A stretch of DNA of 64,000 bases from the NCBI GenBank assembly GCA_017591395.1, contig WEDG01000290.1, positions 117,085 through 181,084 of the forward strand, written 5' to 3'. Below the pieces are notes generated by a model. The model was not told the origin of the DNA and searched no databases. It worked only from the letters and a program-made list of their open reading frames with translations. The position numbers were made by a program, and so were the translations under genes. Each line of letters opens with the position of its first letter. Within the stretch, counting starts at the first letter, position 1. This stretch comes from Schistocephalus solidus. Lineage: Eukaryota; Platyhelminthes; Cestoda; Diphyllobothriidea; Diphyllobothriidae. Of this stretch, positions 1 to 12,345 are shown piece by piece.

Positions 1-950
1 CTCACAAACGCCTCAGCATCTCGATGCGGAATTAGTGGATGACGGTGGACATTAGACCACCCAATCATAGTGCAGGCGTCGGAGGATGTCTAAGAATGTG
101 GGTCGCATGACATAAACATAGGCTTGCTCCGAACTGCATTTTGGCTTTAAAAGGGATTGTGATGTAAACTGTGGCGAATGATGCTTTGGTTCAAAACTGC
201 AGGCATAAAGCCAAGCTCCCACATCTAAAAATGACGCCTCTCATGAAGTGTGGAATGAGCTCTGCATGTACTGAAAATAAATAGTTCAGTTTTATTAAGG
301 GAAGGACAGGCGAACGCCCTTGGAACTCCCTATTGGTTATGAAAGGGTCAGATAAAATGCACCGCATAACCAAATCTCTCCTCACCAGCATCTATACCAC
401 ACATAGTCACACCCAGCAACACACAACACGTGTGAACATACAAAACCTCTCACATGAGAGGGAATTTTGATCCTCAGCTTCTTCTCCATGTGGCGCCGAT
501 GCTGCATGTATCATCCCAGCCTGAGAGTATTACGGTGCGCTAAACGCCGTGGCTCGGAAGGTTCCCAATCGGCAATTATACACAGACCTCACAGTTTGTT
601 TGTGTGGAGTGACCGACTTGTGGTCTGAGAGTCGTAACGTGAACTCCGGCATACACAAATGTGAGGTGTGGGCCGATACACCCCTTTGTAGGAAATCCTA
701 GTATTCATGTTTGGGGGGCCAGGTCGTGTACGCGGTACGCGTAGACGAGGTCATTAGATACACCAGCAGCTACGCACATGCCCCGCACCGGCTCGGACAA
801 TGGCTTGGGCCCGGGAATGGAAATTGGGGGGTGAGGCCAACGGCTCAGCGCATTTTTCCTCACTATAAACAAGCTGATGCGCGTGTAGCTATCATGGTGC
901 GCTAAAATCCATGAGTTAGGTTACCAACAGACAGAATAACTCGAACAACG
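1..950. other. No recognised feature
   Basis: I see no coding signature, tRNA or clear repeat. Several short ORFs exist but none looks like a known protein. A stretch on the plus strand near 820 reads GNGNW, but it lies on the wrong strand for the neighbouring PARG gene. This is probably non-coding host sequence downstream of, or inside an intron of, PARG. Confidence 0.5.
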
Positions 951-1240
951 AAGCCAGCCTTGCGTGTGTTTGTGCGGAGTGGCCGACTGGAGGACTGAGA
1001 GTCAGGCTGTAATGGTTCCTTCTTAATGTGACCTCTAGGGCGCTGTCACTCCATAATATCCGAATCAGGTGTGGCGGCTCTGGCCGTGCCAGCCACCTGC
1101 GCCCTCTTCCACCTCCGATCCTCTTGCCTTGATAACGACACCGGACCCAGGTGGGAGAGGAGAAGAGAGTGCGGTAGATGCAGCGCAACTCTACCATCAC
1201 TCAAACATAATCTACTCGCAAGTTACCGTCCCTGCACCAC
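951..1240 (-). repeat. Dispersed repeat X, copy 1
   Basis: Read on the minus strand, this stretch contains a block of the form TTGCGCTGCATCTACCGC preceded by a purine-rich lead. The same block occurs at about 3,570-3,750 (minus), 9,245-9,385 (plus) and 12,980-13,370 (plus). Four divergent copies within 13 kb show an old dispersed repeat of unknown class. No RT, transposase or tRNA promoter is visible in it. The edges are approximate. Confidence 0.5.
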
Positions 1241-2385
1241 CATGCTGTGGAGCACACAGTGGACCTAATCGGAATCGAAGTTCGAAATGGTGTGTGTATT
1301 GAAAGTCAACTGAGAAAGACTCACAATCGTGACTACAAATCATCCTCGTAGAAGTGCCTACGGCATTGATTGACTTGCTATACCTACAGCACGGGTACTA
1401 GTCATAAGTCCAGACAGGCGTGGACTGCCCATTTTTTGTCGCTGTGAAAATGCAGCCGTATGACGTCGATTCATCATAAGTGGCCTACCAAAACGTTCCC
1501 CATGCGCTATAGCGCCTGTGAAGGTAGTACGGCAAACTACTAAGTATTTTTACACTACTGACCGAATGCTGGAAGAATGTGAAAATCACGCGGCTATGCC
1601 GATGAAGTTGATGGGAGGTTGCAGAGCAAATGCCAACCTTCGGGCCGAACCTGAACAAGGTATTCTCCAAAGAATCTACTTCAAGTTGGGGCTTGCATGT
1701 TAAGTTCGGGGGAAATGAAAAATTCTAACAGGGCATACGGTCTTAGCTGGCTTGCAGGGGTTCACAAAACGAGAAGCCTCTCGCTGTGGCAGACTGTGAA
1801 GGGAAAAAAGCGTGAGTAACAAGCTGATTCCTGCGCCGGCCACCCCCTAGCTGGTAATGGCAGTTCTTGCTGAGCTCGACGCAAGAAGTACTGTCAATAC
1901 TTAATGCAGTAAACTAACCTTCAGCAATTCACGTCGAAGGAACCTTGCGTGGAACTGCAGTTGGGGGTCGGAGAAAGCAGACAGCGTCAATCACGGTTAC
2001 GACCTTTTCCCATCTGCCCTCTTTGTCACTGAAAGGGAACAAAAAAACGACTTCAGACGAAACTGGATCTAAACAGTCGTGGAGTTCATCAGGAAAGCTG
2101 TCCTGAAGGCTGACAGCAACAACACAGTAGTAAGATATATGGTTTTAATTGGATAGGACGGCAAACACCTTTGTCATATTTGCTTATAGGCTGAAGGGAA
2201 TGAATTATTCAAATCTGCCAAAATCTCCTAATTGTGGCTTGGTAATCATCTGGCGGATTTTAGATTGATTGCTTAGGAAATCCTGCTTGTGCAGTTAGTT
2301 TACTGTAGCAGAGTTGGTGGATTGCATATGTAACAGTAGGTTGGGTGGGCGAGAGGCCCCAAGTCTGATTAAAGTCACGGCTCCC
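1241..2385. other. No recognised feature
   Basis: Nothing is recognised here beyond short ORFs without family signatures. Bases about 2,200-2,230 resemble, in inverted orientation, a stretch near 14,980-15,010 that also lies beside a tRNA-like SINE. This hints at a shared repeat body too short to define. Confidence 0.4.
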
Positions 2386-2390
2386 GGTGG

Positions 2391-2472
2391 GGCCTCGCAG
2401 CTCAGGTGGTTAGAGAGTTGGTTGTACTAAAGCTTTCCTTTGTGCTGTCGTGCGTTCGAATCCCATCGAGGT
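2391..2472 (+). repeat. tRNA-like SINE head
   Basis: The segment begins GGCCTCGCAGCTCAGGTGG, an A-box-like pol III promoter, and about 50 bases later carries a B-box GTTCGAATCC. The same head lies at 15,125-15,040 on the other strand, sharing the leader ending GGTGGGGCCTCG and the sequence TGATTAAA upstream. Acceptor-stem pairing is poor and there is an extended middle, so this is a tRNA-derived SINE promoter and not a functional tRNA. Confidence 0.6.
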
Positions 2473-2699
2473 TACTGGGCTTTCCATAACTGGCTCAAAT
2501 TAAGAAGCAGAAGTTCAAAGACGCTCCGAGTATAAGGCAGACAAATGACTCCTCTACAGTCCAGTGAAGGGCCTGGATTGTCGACTTATGCGGGGCGCGG
2601 CATCAGCCTAAACCAGCAAAGAGTCAGAGCACAAAAATGAACCCTGCCCAGACCCTTCTGAATATAATGCTTACAGGCCAACAGTAGATGAATGACAGA

Positions 2700-2825
2700 T
2701 GACAATTACTGACAAAGACAAAATAAACCAAAATGGCCATTTCTGATTCATTGGCCATCACTAGCCAGCCATACCCAACCCACCCGAGGCTCAAACCCAC
2801 GACTTGTTGACAGTTGGGAAGAAGC
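2700..2825 (-). repeat. tRNA-derived SINE, body plus B-box remnant
   Basis: Read on the minus strand, a B-box-like GGGTTTGAGCC (near 2,797-2,787) is followed by a body with GGGTATGGCTGGCT and later CAGAAATGGCCATT and TGTCTTTGTC. The same order is found at 6,368-6,200 and, without the head, at 6,590-6,505. The A-box half is not clear. The copies differ at many positions, so the insertions are old. Confidence 0.6.
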
Positions 2826-3298
2826 TCGTTCAAAAGCCGGCCTCATTAAGTGACTGAACTATATTTCCACGCTACTTAATACTATAATCCTACTTAACTG
2901 ATCTTTTTTGAAACGAAAACAGGTTTCCGAATTTCAGTTAACATTTCATGAAGCGGCAACTCTGCCGTATATTCCTTGTGCCAAACTGTCAAGCGGGAAA
3001 GTGCCATAACATCTCTACGCCCACCCACCATGTTCCAATATCAGGGTGTGCAGACATAGCGGTTGACATGGGTCCAGGGTATGGCTGGTCAGACATCCTT
3101 CAGATTTTGTTGCAGCGAGATCGGACTGTCTAATTTGAAACGAGGCCGGTGTGCTTCACTCAAAGCATGACTATCAAACAGTGGTTTTCGCCCACCTTCC
3201 ACACGCACAGCTCAGCATCCACCACCGTAGAGGAGTACTGACCGGAAATATGCACGGCCTGCGCAAATCGTTGTGGCGATGGAGATGTCACATCGGAT

Positions 3299-3474
3299 TC
3301 ACAGGTACTTTCTAAGGCGTGAGAAAACCTTGCGAGCAGCATTGGTTCGGGAGACAATGTCGTCTTTGCCCCGTCCATTTGGAAGGAGGGATTTGTGGTT
3401 CTCTACCTCTTCAGGTTCACAGTCATTAATCTCGAAAGGTATCTTCTTCTGGTCCGAGATGCAGCGTAAAAACG
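3299..3474 (-). other. Exon-like open frame, unidentified
   Basis: On the minus strand an acceptor-like TTACCTAG at 3,475 precedes a 58-codon open stretch ending in TGA at 3,299. Codon choice looks coding and the peptide is charged, with features such as PFEINDCEPEEVE and KVFSRLRKYL. It lies downstream of the PARG exon on the same strand. It does not resemble the PARG catalytic domain, and joining it to the exon ending at 3,929 gives an early stop. It could be the last exon of an alternative transcript, an exon of another gene, or chance. Confidence 0.25.
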
Positions 3475-3569
3475 CTAGGTAACCCAGGTTTTACTGAAAA
3501 TCCGAGTTAGTGGTCTTATGCACCCGTGAGACCATAGCTGGAAGTAGTAGTAGAGGTTAGTCAACCTGG

Positions 3570-3750
3570 ACCGGAGAACTGAAGGTCAGGCTAAAATGTC
3601 GTCTTAAAAAGGGTCTTTAATGTTCTCGCACACATGTGACATCAGAGCCGCCCCTACAGAAGGCCTGGTACATAAACTGGAGACCAAGTAATGTGCCGTA
3701 GATGCTGTGCAGGTCTGTCTCACTATAAACAATTTCACGAGCACAAGTCC
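3570..3750 (-). repeat. Dispersed repeat X, copy 2
   Basis: Shares with copy 1 the lead GGAGAACTGAAGGTCAGGCT (plus-strand reading) and a block resembling GTGCCGTAGATGCTGTGCAG. It has the same orientation as copy 1. Unknown repeat class; edges approximate. Confidence 0.45.
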
Positions 3751-3928
3751 CCAGTGTTGAGCCCATTGCGTGGACGCCGTCGCTTGTGACGTAGAATTGT
3801 CGTCACTGAAAATTCGTTAAACTATAGCACTCATATTGAGGATATTGTCGGTACAAGACATCTAATACAGAAGTTATAACATTGCAGGCAAAAGAGGTCA
3901 GGTTTTTTTGTCAAGAGCGAGAGCTTAC

Positions 3929-4164
3929 CGAACTGTACCATGATCTGCCTCCCGAAAATCACCTGCCCACTTAAAGGTCCGTGAGTAGCCGGTGTAAGTA
4001 GAAAAGCGCTCAGCACCGAATATGAGGATGGCCTCGTGTGGCAGTAGGGCCTCGAGGAAGAGGCGGCCGACCAGGAGTTCGGGCGTTATGCAGAGCAGGA
4101 TCTCCTCCTGGACGCATCCGCTGTGCAGAACGCCGCCACCAAGGAGCCTGTTAGCAAAGTCCAC
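3929..4164 (-). CDS. PARG: PARG exon carrying the catalytic signature (poly(ADP-ribose) glycohydrolase)
   Basis: PARG cleaves ribose-ribose bonds of poly(ADP-ribose), mostly in the nucleus. The exon reads [20 protein letters not shown] and continues with a second Glu, giving the family signature GGG-x7-QEE (residues 9-21; the paired Glu codons are at about 4,107-4,102). Further on are a conserved PEL and a YTGY tyrosine segment (residues 57-60) followed by FKW. The acceptor is ACTGTTTAG at 4,165. The exon starts in phase 0 with Val-Asp, matching the phase-0 end of the exon at 7,451. I chose the donor GTAAGC at 3,928; an alternative GTGATT after FKWAG is possible. Exons for the following GNWGCG block of PARG were not found in the remaining 3.9 kb. 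All visible catalytic residues are intact. Confidence 0.88.
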
Positions 4165-6199
4165 CTAAACAGTTGGAAAGAACAAAACCTGCAGCTGAGC
4201 TGTTTTCCACAGAGGCGATACGCTTCGCCGTTGAGTCCTGCCATGGTAGTTGAAAGGTCGTATGCAAAATACGGACCACTATAGTCTGGGGGAACGAGTA
4301 CGACCTGTCTAGGTGTGTGATTTACAGTATAGGCAACGAGACTTGTGGAATGCTGATGCACAGCTTACTTGTGCTGATGACAGGACGACTGGAAAGGAGG
4401 TTAGGCGAAGTAAATTAGCTGTCACGAGACTCACATTAACCTGTGCCACCACACATGTACTGAGCTCCTATTCTGCTCACAGCTCACACAAGCGACGGTT
4501 TGAAGGGGTGACAGATTTGTAAGTGTGCAAAGTAGACGCAGGCTGGAGTAAAATGCGTAACAGTAGCCAATCCAAGTCGAGACAGATGGAGATGAAGTCG
4601 GGCGCAGAAGTTGCGGTGGCATAAAGCCATAACTCATGGCGTGCAGACTTCGTTCAGCTCCTGTTCAGACTTGAAGCAACAGCGCTGTCCACTTCAGGGG
4701 TAAATCAAGAACAGGCATGAAAGTTCGCGATGTCGACTTGCGTCGCTTTCCCATGAAACTAACGGCCAAAGGCATGTGCCAAATCGCACGAACCCCGACG
4801 ACACCTAACCTTACCGGGGAACACGCGCTTGCATTTGAGGATACGCCGAAAACATGATATACCACTTCGAAAACAAGCCTGCTCTAGGTGTTTTTAGGTC
4901 GACCATTAGCTCACGAACGCAGCAGTGAATGAGTTAATAGTGAAACAGGCTTGCGGACATCGACCTCACTTTACAGTCCCTACGTGTAGCGCCTCAAGTG
5001 CATATAAGCCTTCCGCCTCTGGTATCCACACCACGTAGAGGTCGCGTGATCACAGTTATCGAGCTGTCGGACAATGTGCGCAATGGGAATGTCAATTACA
5101 GACGTGCACAAACTCGGCTAACACCCCCTCAAGCAGGCCCACATGACGCTTATTCACTCACGCTCACATCATCCTGATCACCACTGAGTTTCTGTACAGA
5201 ACACACCACTTCCACCGATGTCTCTCGCCTTCTCCTAGCAAATAGAACTGGAACTGATGGTTGTAGTGTTCTGATTACAAACACTGGACCCAACACGCAC
5301 ACCTGTCGCGAGCTGAATGGGGATAAAGGTAAAACAATTAAAAATAGGCAGAGGCCTATGGCCTGACGCGTGCCACACACAAACCGGGCCTTAATTCCAC
5401 GTGAAGGAGTCCCCAAAAAAGTACCCGTTCTCGGATCTCACATAAATGACATTATCGTAAAGTAACTGGGTTCCAGTTTAGCCCGCCTGTCGCTTCATAA
5501 GAAGAATGGATAACCCAGTCATGCTACGAGGTTGACGAGTTCAAATGGTTTCAGGTAGGTCTTGAGTTTAACGTTGAAGATAGGAGCTTCTGACTGATGA
5601 CAGTTCTCCTTTCCCCGTTGACTTCAAACGGCCAACTCAACTTACGCTATTATTTGTAAAATAACCTCAGTCGAGTATAAACAGGGTACTAAGCATGTCT
5701 ATACAACGCCAGTGCAGCCCTTGCCATACTTTTTAAATTTCAAACAGTACTCCTTTGTTCTCGATCTGTCACCAATATCTAAAGCTCTGCAATTTCAGGC
5801 AGAATTCACTTACAAGTTCAACAGACAAAAAAACGCATGGAAAACGTTGATTTACAAGAAGCAGCGGTGTACACTTAAGAGAATGATCTGCTATAGCAAG
5901 CACAAAATAAACTAAATTATGACCATATCACTAAACTAAATAATAGTACAAATCGCAACTACCATGCTGACGTTAAAAACTGAAAAAAACAAAAGTCCCT
6001 GACAGAGGGACACCAAAAGACGGAGGTCTATTTTGATTTATTTCCGTCTGTCTTTAAAACTTCACAAGAAAAGACAATAAACAAACCTTTGAGCGCTTAG
6101 TCCGTTCAGAATGTAGATTGTTTCAATTTACCTAGCTCATGCTCAAATCGGAATTGAGGGAAATGAGTCCTGTTGATGGGATTCGGGGTGTAATCTTGA

Positions 6200-6368
6200 G
6201 AAAGAATGACCTTACCGACAAAGACAAAGGAGACTGGAATGGTCATTTCTGGTTTATTAGCTGACAGCAGCCAGCCATACCCAACCCCAGACGTTGCGGC
6301 ACCTGAGGCTTGAACCCGCGACCTGTTCGTCATAAGTCCAACGCTCTAACCCAGTGCGCCACGAGGTC
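6200..6368 (-). repeat. tRNA-derived SINE, head and body
   Basis: On the minus strand the head reads GTGGCGCACTGGGTTAGAG (A-box) and later GGGTTCAAGCC (B-box), followed by the body with GGGTATGGCTGGCT, CAGAAATGACCATT and TGTCTTTGTCGG. This is the fullest of the three copies sharing this body. The head could not fold into a good tRNA, so it is a SINE promoter. Confidence 0.65.
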
Positions 6369-6504
6369 CTTGTCTGGTCGGTTTTGATCGGGAATGTTAA
6401 CAACACTAAATGGGTGCTCGGCGATCGGTTAAGGGCCTTATTCGTTCCGTTGTGCGTTGGGGCTCACTCTCGAGCCTTGCCACCAGCCACACAGTGATAT
6501 AGGC

Positions 6505-6590
6505 AGAAGAACATTACCGACAAAGACTAAAATGGTAATTTCTGGCTTATTAGTCGTTATCAGCCAGTTACGCCCAATCCCCAGACAGCT
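6505..6590 (-). repeat. SINE body, headless copy
   Basis: Contains only the body part of the SINE described at 6,200-6,368: on the minus strand GGGGATTGGGCGTAACTGGC, CCAGAAATTACCATTTTAG and TCTTTGTCGGTAA. It is 5'-truncated, as is usual for retroposed copies. Confidence 0.55.
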
Positions 6591-7450
6591 GAAAAAGCAT
6601 CTGGTAAAAGCACATGGAAGAACTGTCTTCATCATATACCAAGGGTAATTCAATTGTCGTAACCTTCCTGACTCCGGGTAACTGATAACTACAGTGCCCA
6701 CTCATAAAGGCGGCTAACGGCTATAAGCCAACAACTACAGGTTAGTTATCTTAACGTGCATACGCTGCACGATAGGGGGAAGAAGGTTGCTGAGCAAATG
6801 CGTTAAGGTAAACGAAGCGCAGCGCGGCTGTTGCCAGAGTTGACGCAAAGGAGAAGTAGACGAAGGCTTTGCACATGAAGTATGCTGTGAATGCTGCCGA
6901 CTTCAGCAAAGCTATTGAACGTATCCCGCAGAAGTGTGCCTCTCGCAAGATAAGCCAACAGGACGTTAGTAGAAATGCTCTACGCAGGCTAGAAAGCGTT
7001 GCAAAGTTCGAAGTTAAAAGAGCGTTCTCCAAGGATCCCTCTTCGAGCAACCCTTCGCAGGCTGGGCCAATGCCGGGGTGGAGGAGAAGGTCAAGTCGGA
7101 TGGGGCGGTTTTTGCAGATGTCATTAGGCTATTCAGGGTTGTTCGGGGTGAAGGTCACAAAAGCAGCATACAAGGGGACTCAGACGGCCTTGTAACTGAA
7201 ATGAAGTGCTACATGAGACTCAAAAGTGAGCGGACCAGCATTACAGTTGCCTAACCTTCGAAATTAATCTAACCGTGAAGCACACCATGAGAGCGTAGGC
7301 TTTGGAGCGTTGGAGCTGGTGAGAGCAATAAAGCCACCCCAAATTAATTTATTTAAATGTTCTAGGTGGGGAGGGAAAAATCTTATGAGCAAGATGCTCA
7401 GGATTTGACAAATAAATGGGCATAGCATTAATGGACAACCGACAACTGAC

Positions 7451-7673
7451 ATGTAGTGCAGTGCCTTGGGTATCCTCGATGAGGCAAGACGAGCTGACGC
7501 CAAAGGGAATTGAGCCCACCAACACTTCGCTGACGGAAAAGTCAGGAGGACTGTGTAGACAACGGCGGGTGAAGGTCACTGTTCCGCTTGGAGGGCCGTC
7601 TTTATCAAATACGCGGGAGAAGTAGTGCAACAGGCATATTATTTTTTCGACGTTTGATTCGTCAGTGTATCCC
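7451..7673 (-). CDS. PARG: PARG exon with the HYF segment
   Basis: The translated exon includes EKIICLLHYFSRV and GTVTFTRR, which match the PARG block of the form EK-x-C-x-HYF-x-RV ... P-x-G-x-V-x-F-x-RR, and ends LIEDTQGTALH just before the catalytic exon. Its acceptor is textbook: a TACTAAT branch site, then CCTTTTGTAG. It starts in phase 2 (one base completing a codon) and ends in phase 0 before a GTCAGT donor. The open frame continues beyond the donor, but that continuation is intronic because the family sequence resumes exactly at the exon starting 4,164. There is no stop or frameshift. Confidence 0.85.
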
Positions 7674-9240
<1,567 letters not shown>

Positions 9241-9244
9241 TCAC

Positions 9245-9385
9245 ACCAGGGTAGACGCAGGGATGGTGAAGTGCGCGGGAATTAGATCATAGTGATAGTA
9301 GATTTGCGCAGCATCTACCGCATTATCTCCCCCTCCCCACCCTTACTGGGGAGGCGGGATAGAGTGCAGTGGCTGACAAGGTAAA
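9245..9385 (+). repeat. Dispersed repeat X, copy 3
   Basis: Contains TTTGCGCAGCATCTACCGCA followed by a pyrimidine-rich CTCCCCCTCCCC stretch, preceded by GGGTAGACGCAGGGATGG. Copy 4 at about 13 kb has the same order (GGGTGGGCGCAGGGAAGATG ... TTGCGCAGCACCTACCGTA). Orientation is opposite to copies 1 and 2. Confidence 0.5.
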
Positions 9386-10025
9386 CAATCCGTCTACGCG
9401 TGCTACACCCGCACAATGAACCAAATTTTCACACCATAATAAGGGAAGCGACCAGGATTCCAACTGAATGGGAGTCCAATACAGGCCACATAAAGAAGCA
9501 GCTATTTCAGCCTGACTCTGGACCGAGTTACCTGGTCAGTCGACAGCCTTCCAAGATACGACTGTTAGCGCACCGTGGTGGATTTAAGGGCGTTATTATG
9601 CTCATAGTGGGAAATATGCGCTGAGTGCCGTGGAGACACGGCACCCAGGGTCAAACTCTCTCTCTCTCCCCTCTCAAAGGCAGTAGCCCACTGTTCGAGC
9701 CGGTGGGTTATCCGGTGCGGGGATTGGGTACAAGTGGCTGGCAGAGCTACACATGTCACACACGAACTGGCCCGCACCCAGCACACAAGGTCTTCATATA
9801 ATGAGGTGGGGGCTGCTCGGATCTCACATAGAATGATTCAAAGAACCAGCCTTCGACTTAAAAGGGAGACACCTGTCCGTGGCTGTGGGGAACCGGTGCG
9901 TTTGTAGTGTGGGTACCGGTGGAAGATGTGTGGTGATGGGGTTTACTGCACATTTTCATTGAGACACATAATGTGGCTGAATAGGCCCGTGCGATAACTA
10001 ATTATGTGTTTTTAGTGCGATCAGT
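9386..10025. other. Unrecognised sequence, some shared repeat blocks
   Basis: A CT-rich run (CTCTCTCTCTCTCC near 9,660) and blocks also found near 5.3-5.45 kb indicate dispersed repeat material. No gene signature is seen. Confidence 0.4.
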
Positions 10026-10029
10026 TAAG

Positions 10030-10300
10030 ACGATGGCAACAGGTGTGCAAGGCTCCATGTGATAAAAACGTTAGTGACCGACCAGGTCAATGCATGAGGT
10101 GCGGCGACAGTATGGGCAAAATAGGTTGGTAGCTGTTTTGGCTGTGGCGATGTTGATTGTGGTGCCAGCGCTGGTAGAGGAGTTGGTAAGGCAGAAGACG
10201 GGGAAGGTTGTCTGATGTGCAAGAGGAGCTGGTTAGGTCGAGATTGTGGTGAATTTGGAGGTCATGGATGCGCATTTGACCGAGTGGGCTCATGCCAACG
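10030..10300 (-). pseudogene. Relic of a C2H2 zinc-finger-encoding repeat
   Basis: In one minus-strand frame a FCPYCRRTSCIDLVGH block is followed after four residues by another His, close to a C2H2 finger (Cys-x2-Cys ... His-x4-His) but about two residues short between the second Cys and the first His. In a neighbouring frame, upstream, QMRIHDLQIH resembles the end of a preceding finger. Similar finger tails are, from memory, common in dispersed ORFs of diphyllobothriid tapeworms. A stop and frame changes show it is dead. The identification is tentative. Confidence 0.4.
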
Positions 10301-11500
10301 CATTAAAACAATTGCTTAAACCCGCGAATCACAGACACCGGATGGGAGTGGCTAAAAACACCAATGGATGCGGCAAATTATGCATGACGCACCTGAGTAA
10401 CGAGATCTGGTGCCTTGAGAGCTAAGTCAGCAATCTTTTGCAGCAGGGGTACGAAATCAGGTCGCTGTCGAAGGGCGGCCGAGAGACAGTCAACGTTCCA
10501 CGTGCGGGCGTAGCGATTGTTATAGGTGTTCACAGCTATCTGTAATGTTATAAAATGGGTACAATTATAAGCTACAAGTAAAGATTAAAGGGACGTGGAA
10601 AAAAAGGTAAAAAAAGAACGCAGGCCGGAGTAAGATGTACCAGGCTCCACGACATACTGCAGAATTTCATAACATCAACACATTTATAGACAGTTAATTA
10701 GTCGCATCCTGCTGCCGAATAACGGAAAAATGCTACAGGACTTATAAGAAATGACAGTAAGGTCATATCCAAAACGCGATTTGGCCAAATACAGAGGCTT
10801 GGACTGACCTGAAAAGCCATTGCAGAGTCAATTTTTTGAGACAGGACTCTTTGAATGACATCCCATCGTCGAACAGAAACTTTCTAAACAAAGAAAAGAC
10901 GCAAGAGGAAAAATAACGTTAAACATGGCATCGCATAGATGGTAGGTAGGACGCAAAACTAGTATCGGTCTTGGCGTTCTGAGGGACAAAAAAAATTTCA
11001 TGGTGTAAACACGATTTAAAGTCCGAAAGGATGCCCAAAAAACCTGTCGGCCGGACCGGTTAAAATAAGCACGGCACAGCTTCTGTCTATGAAGAAATCG
11101 CGAACAATGTTAAACTTATTGACATAAGATTACAGTCAATTTAGCAATAAGGGAAAACTGCGGACTAAATCTCCGGTAACTTGGAGAATAAAAGCGATCT
11201 TCAGAAAGAAAAGGAGATGCACGATAATGTTTACAGAAGGGAACAGGGTTGAGTAATGTATATTTTTTTGAAAAACACTGCAGACAGTAAGTTCTGTTGC
11301 AGTAGAATAAATCTGGTTAACAGATATTTAAAAACGTGGCTACTAAAGTGCAGAAAGCAGTTTAAAATGACACAGTGTCGAGCACGACTCTTAACCAATC
11401 TTTAAGTGAGGTCCGTTGTAGTCATACTTTGGCATCGGTCGCTGCATATGCACGATCTAATTCGTGCAGTGCGAAGTTTGAGCAGTCGGGAGGCGAAGAA
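10301..11500. other. No recognised feature
   Basis: AT-rich sequence without ORFs above the noise, tRNA or repeat blocks that I could match elsewhere in the window. Confidence 0.45.
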
Positions 11501-11504
11501 GTCC

Positions 11505-11870
11505 TCAGCCATAGGCGAAAGTCCTGGAAACCCAAAGATGCTGGCATGGCTGGCTGGTTCGATAATCGATGTTTAGCACAGACTGCTCCTCGCGGTTGGA
11601 ATCCATCAGCGTGATGGAAAACATGAGACCGAGTAGAATTGAGGCAAGTTCGCAGTCCAACTTCATCGCATTTGTTGTCTTGCGCAAAACTGTGTGCGCC
11701 GAATTCGGGGGATGGGTGTGAATAAGGATGTCACATCGAAAGAGACCATGACTACGTCCGATTGAATCCTCCGAGGTCTACGAGGAACTGAGATGCCGGT
11801 CTGACTGAGGTTTGCGAATGGCCTTAGTGGAACTTCACTTTTGAATAAATCCACTCAAGATCAGTCACTC
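11505..11870 (-). pseudogene. Penelope-like element reverse transcriptase relic
   Basis: The minus-strand frame reads SEVPLRPFANLSQTG and about 25 residues later VMVSFDVTSLFTPIP. The second block is the RT motif A form SFDV-x-SLFT-x-IP typical of Penelope-like elements, which are retroelements with a GIY-YIG endonuclease. The first matches the upstream VPLRPIVS block. The usual spacing is shortened, and downstream palm motifs (KGTPMGSP-like) are missing or unreadable. Stops follow within 25 codons. It is a short, dead fragment. Confidence 0.55.
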
Positions 11871-11896
11871 ACTACATAGTAGGGGTTATGCGATAT

Positions 11897-12345
11897 GCAT
11901 ATTCGTTTCAAATTTCGACTTGCGCTTAGAGACCTTAGCTACAACTAATTTACTCCAAGTTAGCGATTACTTTCTGGGAGAAAGAAAAAAGCCATAAATT
12001 AAAAACTGGAGCAGCTGCCAGAAAGCTCACAGGGAATGCTGTGGATCCACTGATGAGCCGAGTTTCTTGCAGAGGCGGCAGAATATCGGTGAAACACGTA
12101 GCTGGGCTTTTAGTTATTACCTGTGCTGCCAATATGGTAAATTTTACATAGGTTATACTATCGACTACCTGTTGGCAGCTTGTGAATAGTACGCAGTTAA
12201 ACCGCAGTGACTGATGGACTTCGGCCCAAATATTTTTACCAAATTTCGGTCTGCGCCTATAGACCCCTTAAATATGCTGATTTACTCCAAGTTAGAGATT
12301 AGTTGCCGAGGAAAGTAAAAAAATTACAGTTTTAAAACGGTAGTA
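11897..12345 (-). repeat. Two diverged direct repeat units beside the Penelope-like relic
   Basis: The block around ATTTACTCCAAGTTAG and the preceding AAATTTCG...TGCGC...TAGAGACC occurs at about 11,905-12,010 and again at about 12,235-12,340, in the same orientation about 330 bp apart. On the minus strand one copy reads SQKVIANLE. They may be partial duplicates of the Penelope-like element, but the evidence for this is only adjacency. Confidence 0.45.

Larger units (their letters stand above)
4165..7450 (-). other. PARG intron (3.3 kb) with SINE remnants
   Basis: This interval lies between two PARG exons that join in phase 0. The donor is GTCAGT, a less common form, and the acceptor is ACTGTTTAG. 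Besides two SINE copies near 6.2-6.6 kb I see no coding signature. The stretch near 5,330-5,450 shares short blocks (CACACACAAACCGGGCC, CTCGGATCTCACATA) with 9,740-9,840, so another dispersed repeat is likely. The 108-codon plus-strand ORF at 6,869-7,195 matches nothing I know. Confidence 0.7.

Noticed and set aside
711..905. Plus-strand ORF containing GNGNWGV, resembling the PARG GNWGCG block
   Set aside because: It lies on the strand opposite to PARG, lacks the Cys and surrounding residues, and sits in GC-rich sequence where such matches arise by chance.
2391..2472. Functional tRNA gene
   Set aside because: A and B boxes are present but the acceptor stem does not pair and the middle is too long; the same head recurs at 15.1 kb with SINE context.
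6869..7195. 108-codon ORF inside the PARG intron
   Set aside because: No family signature, an overlapping open frame on the other strand, and position within an intron. I could not support a gene.
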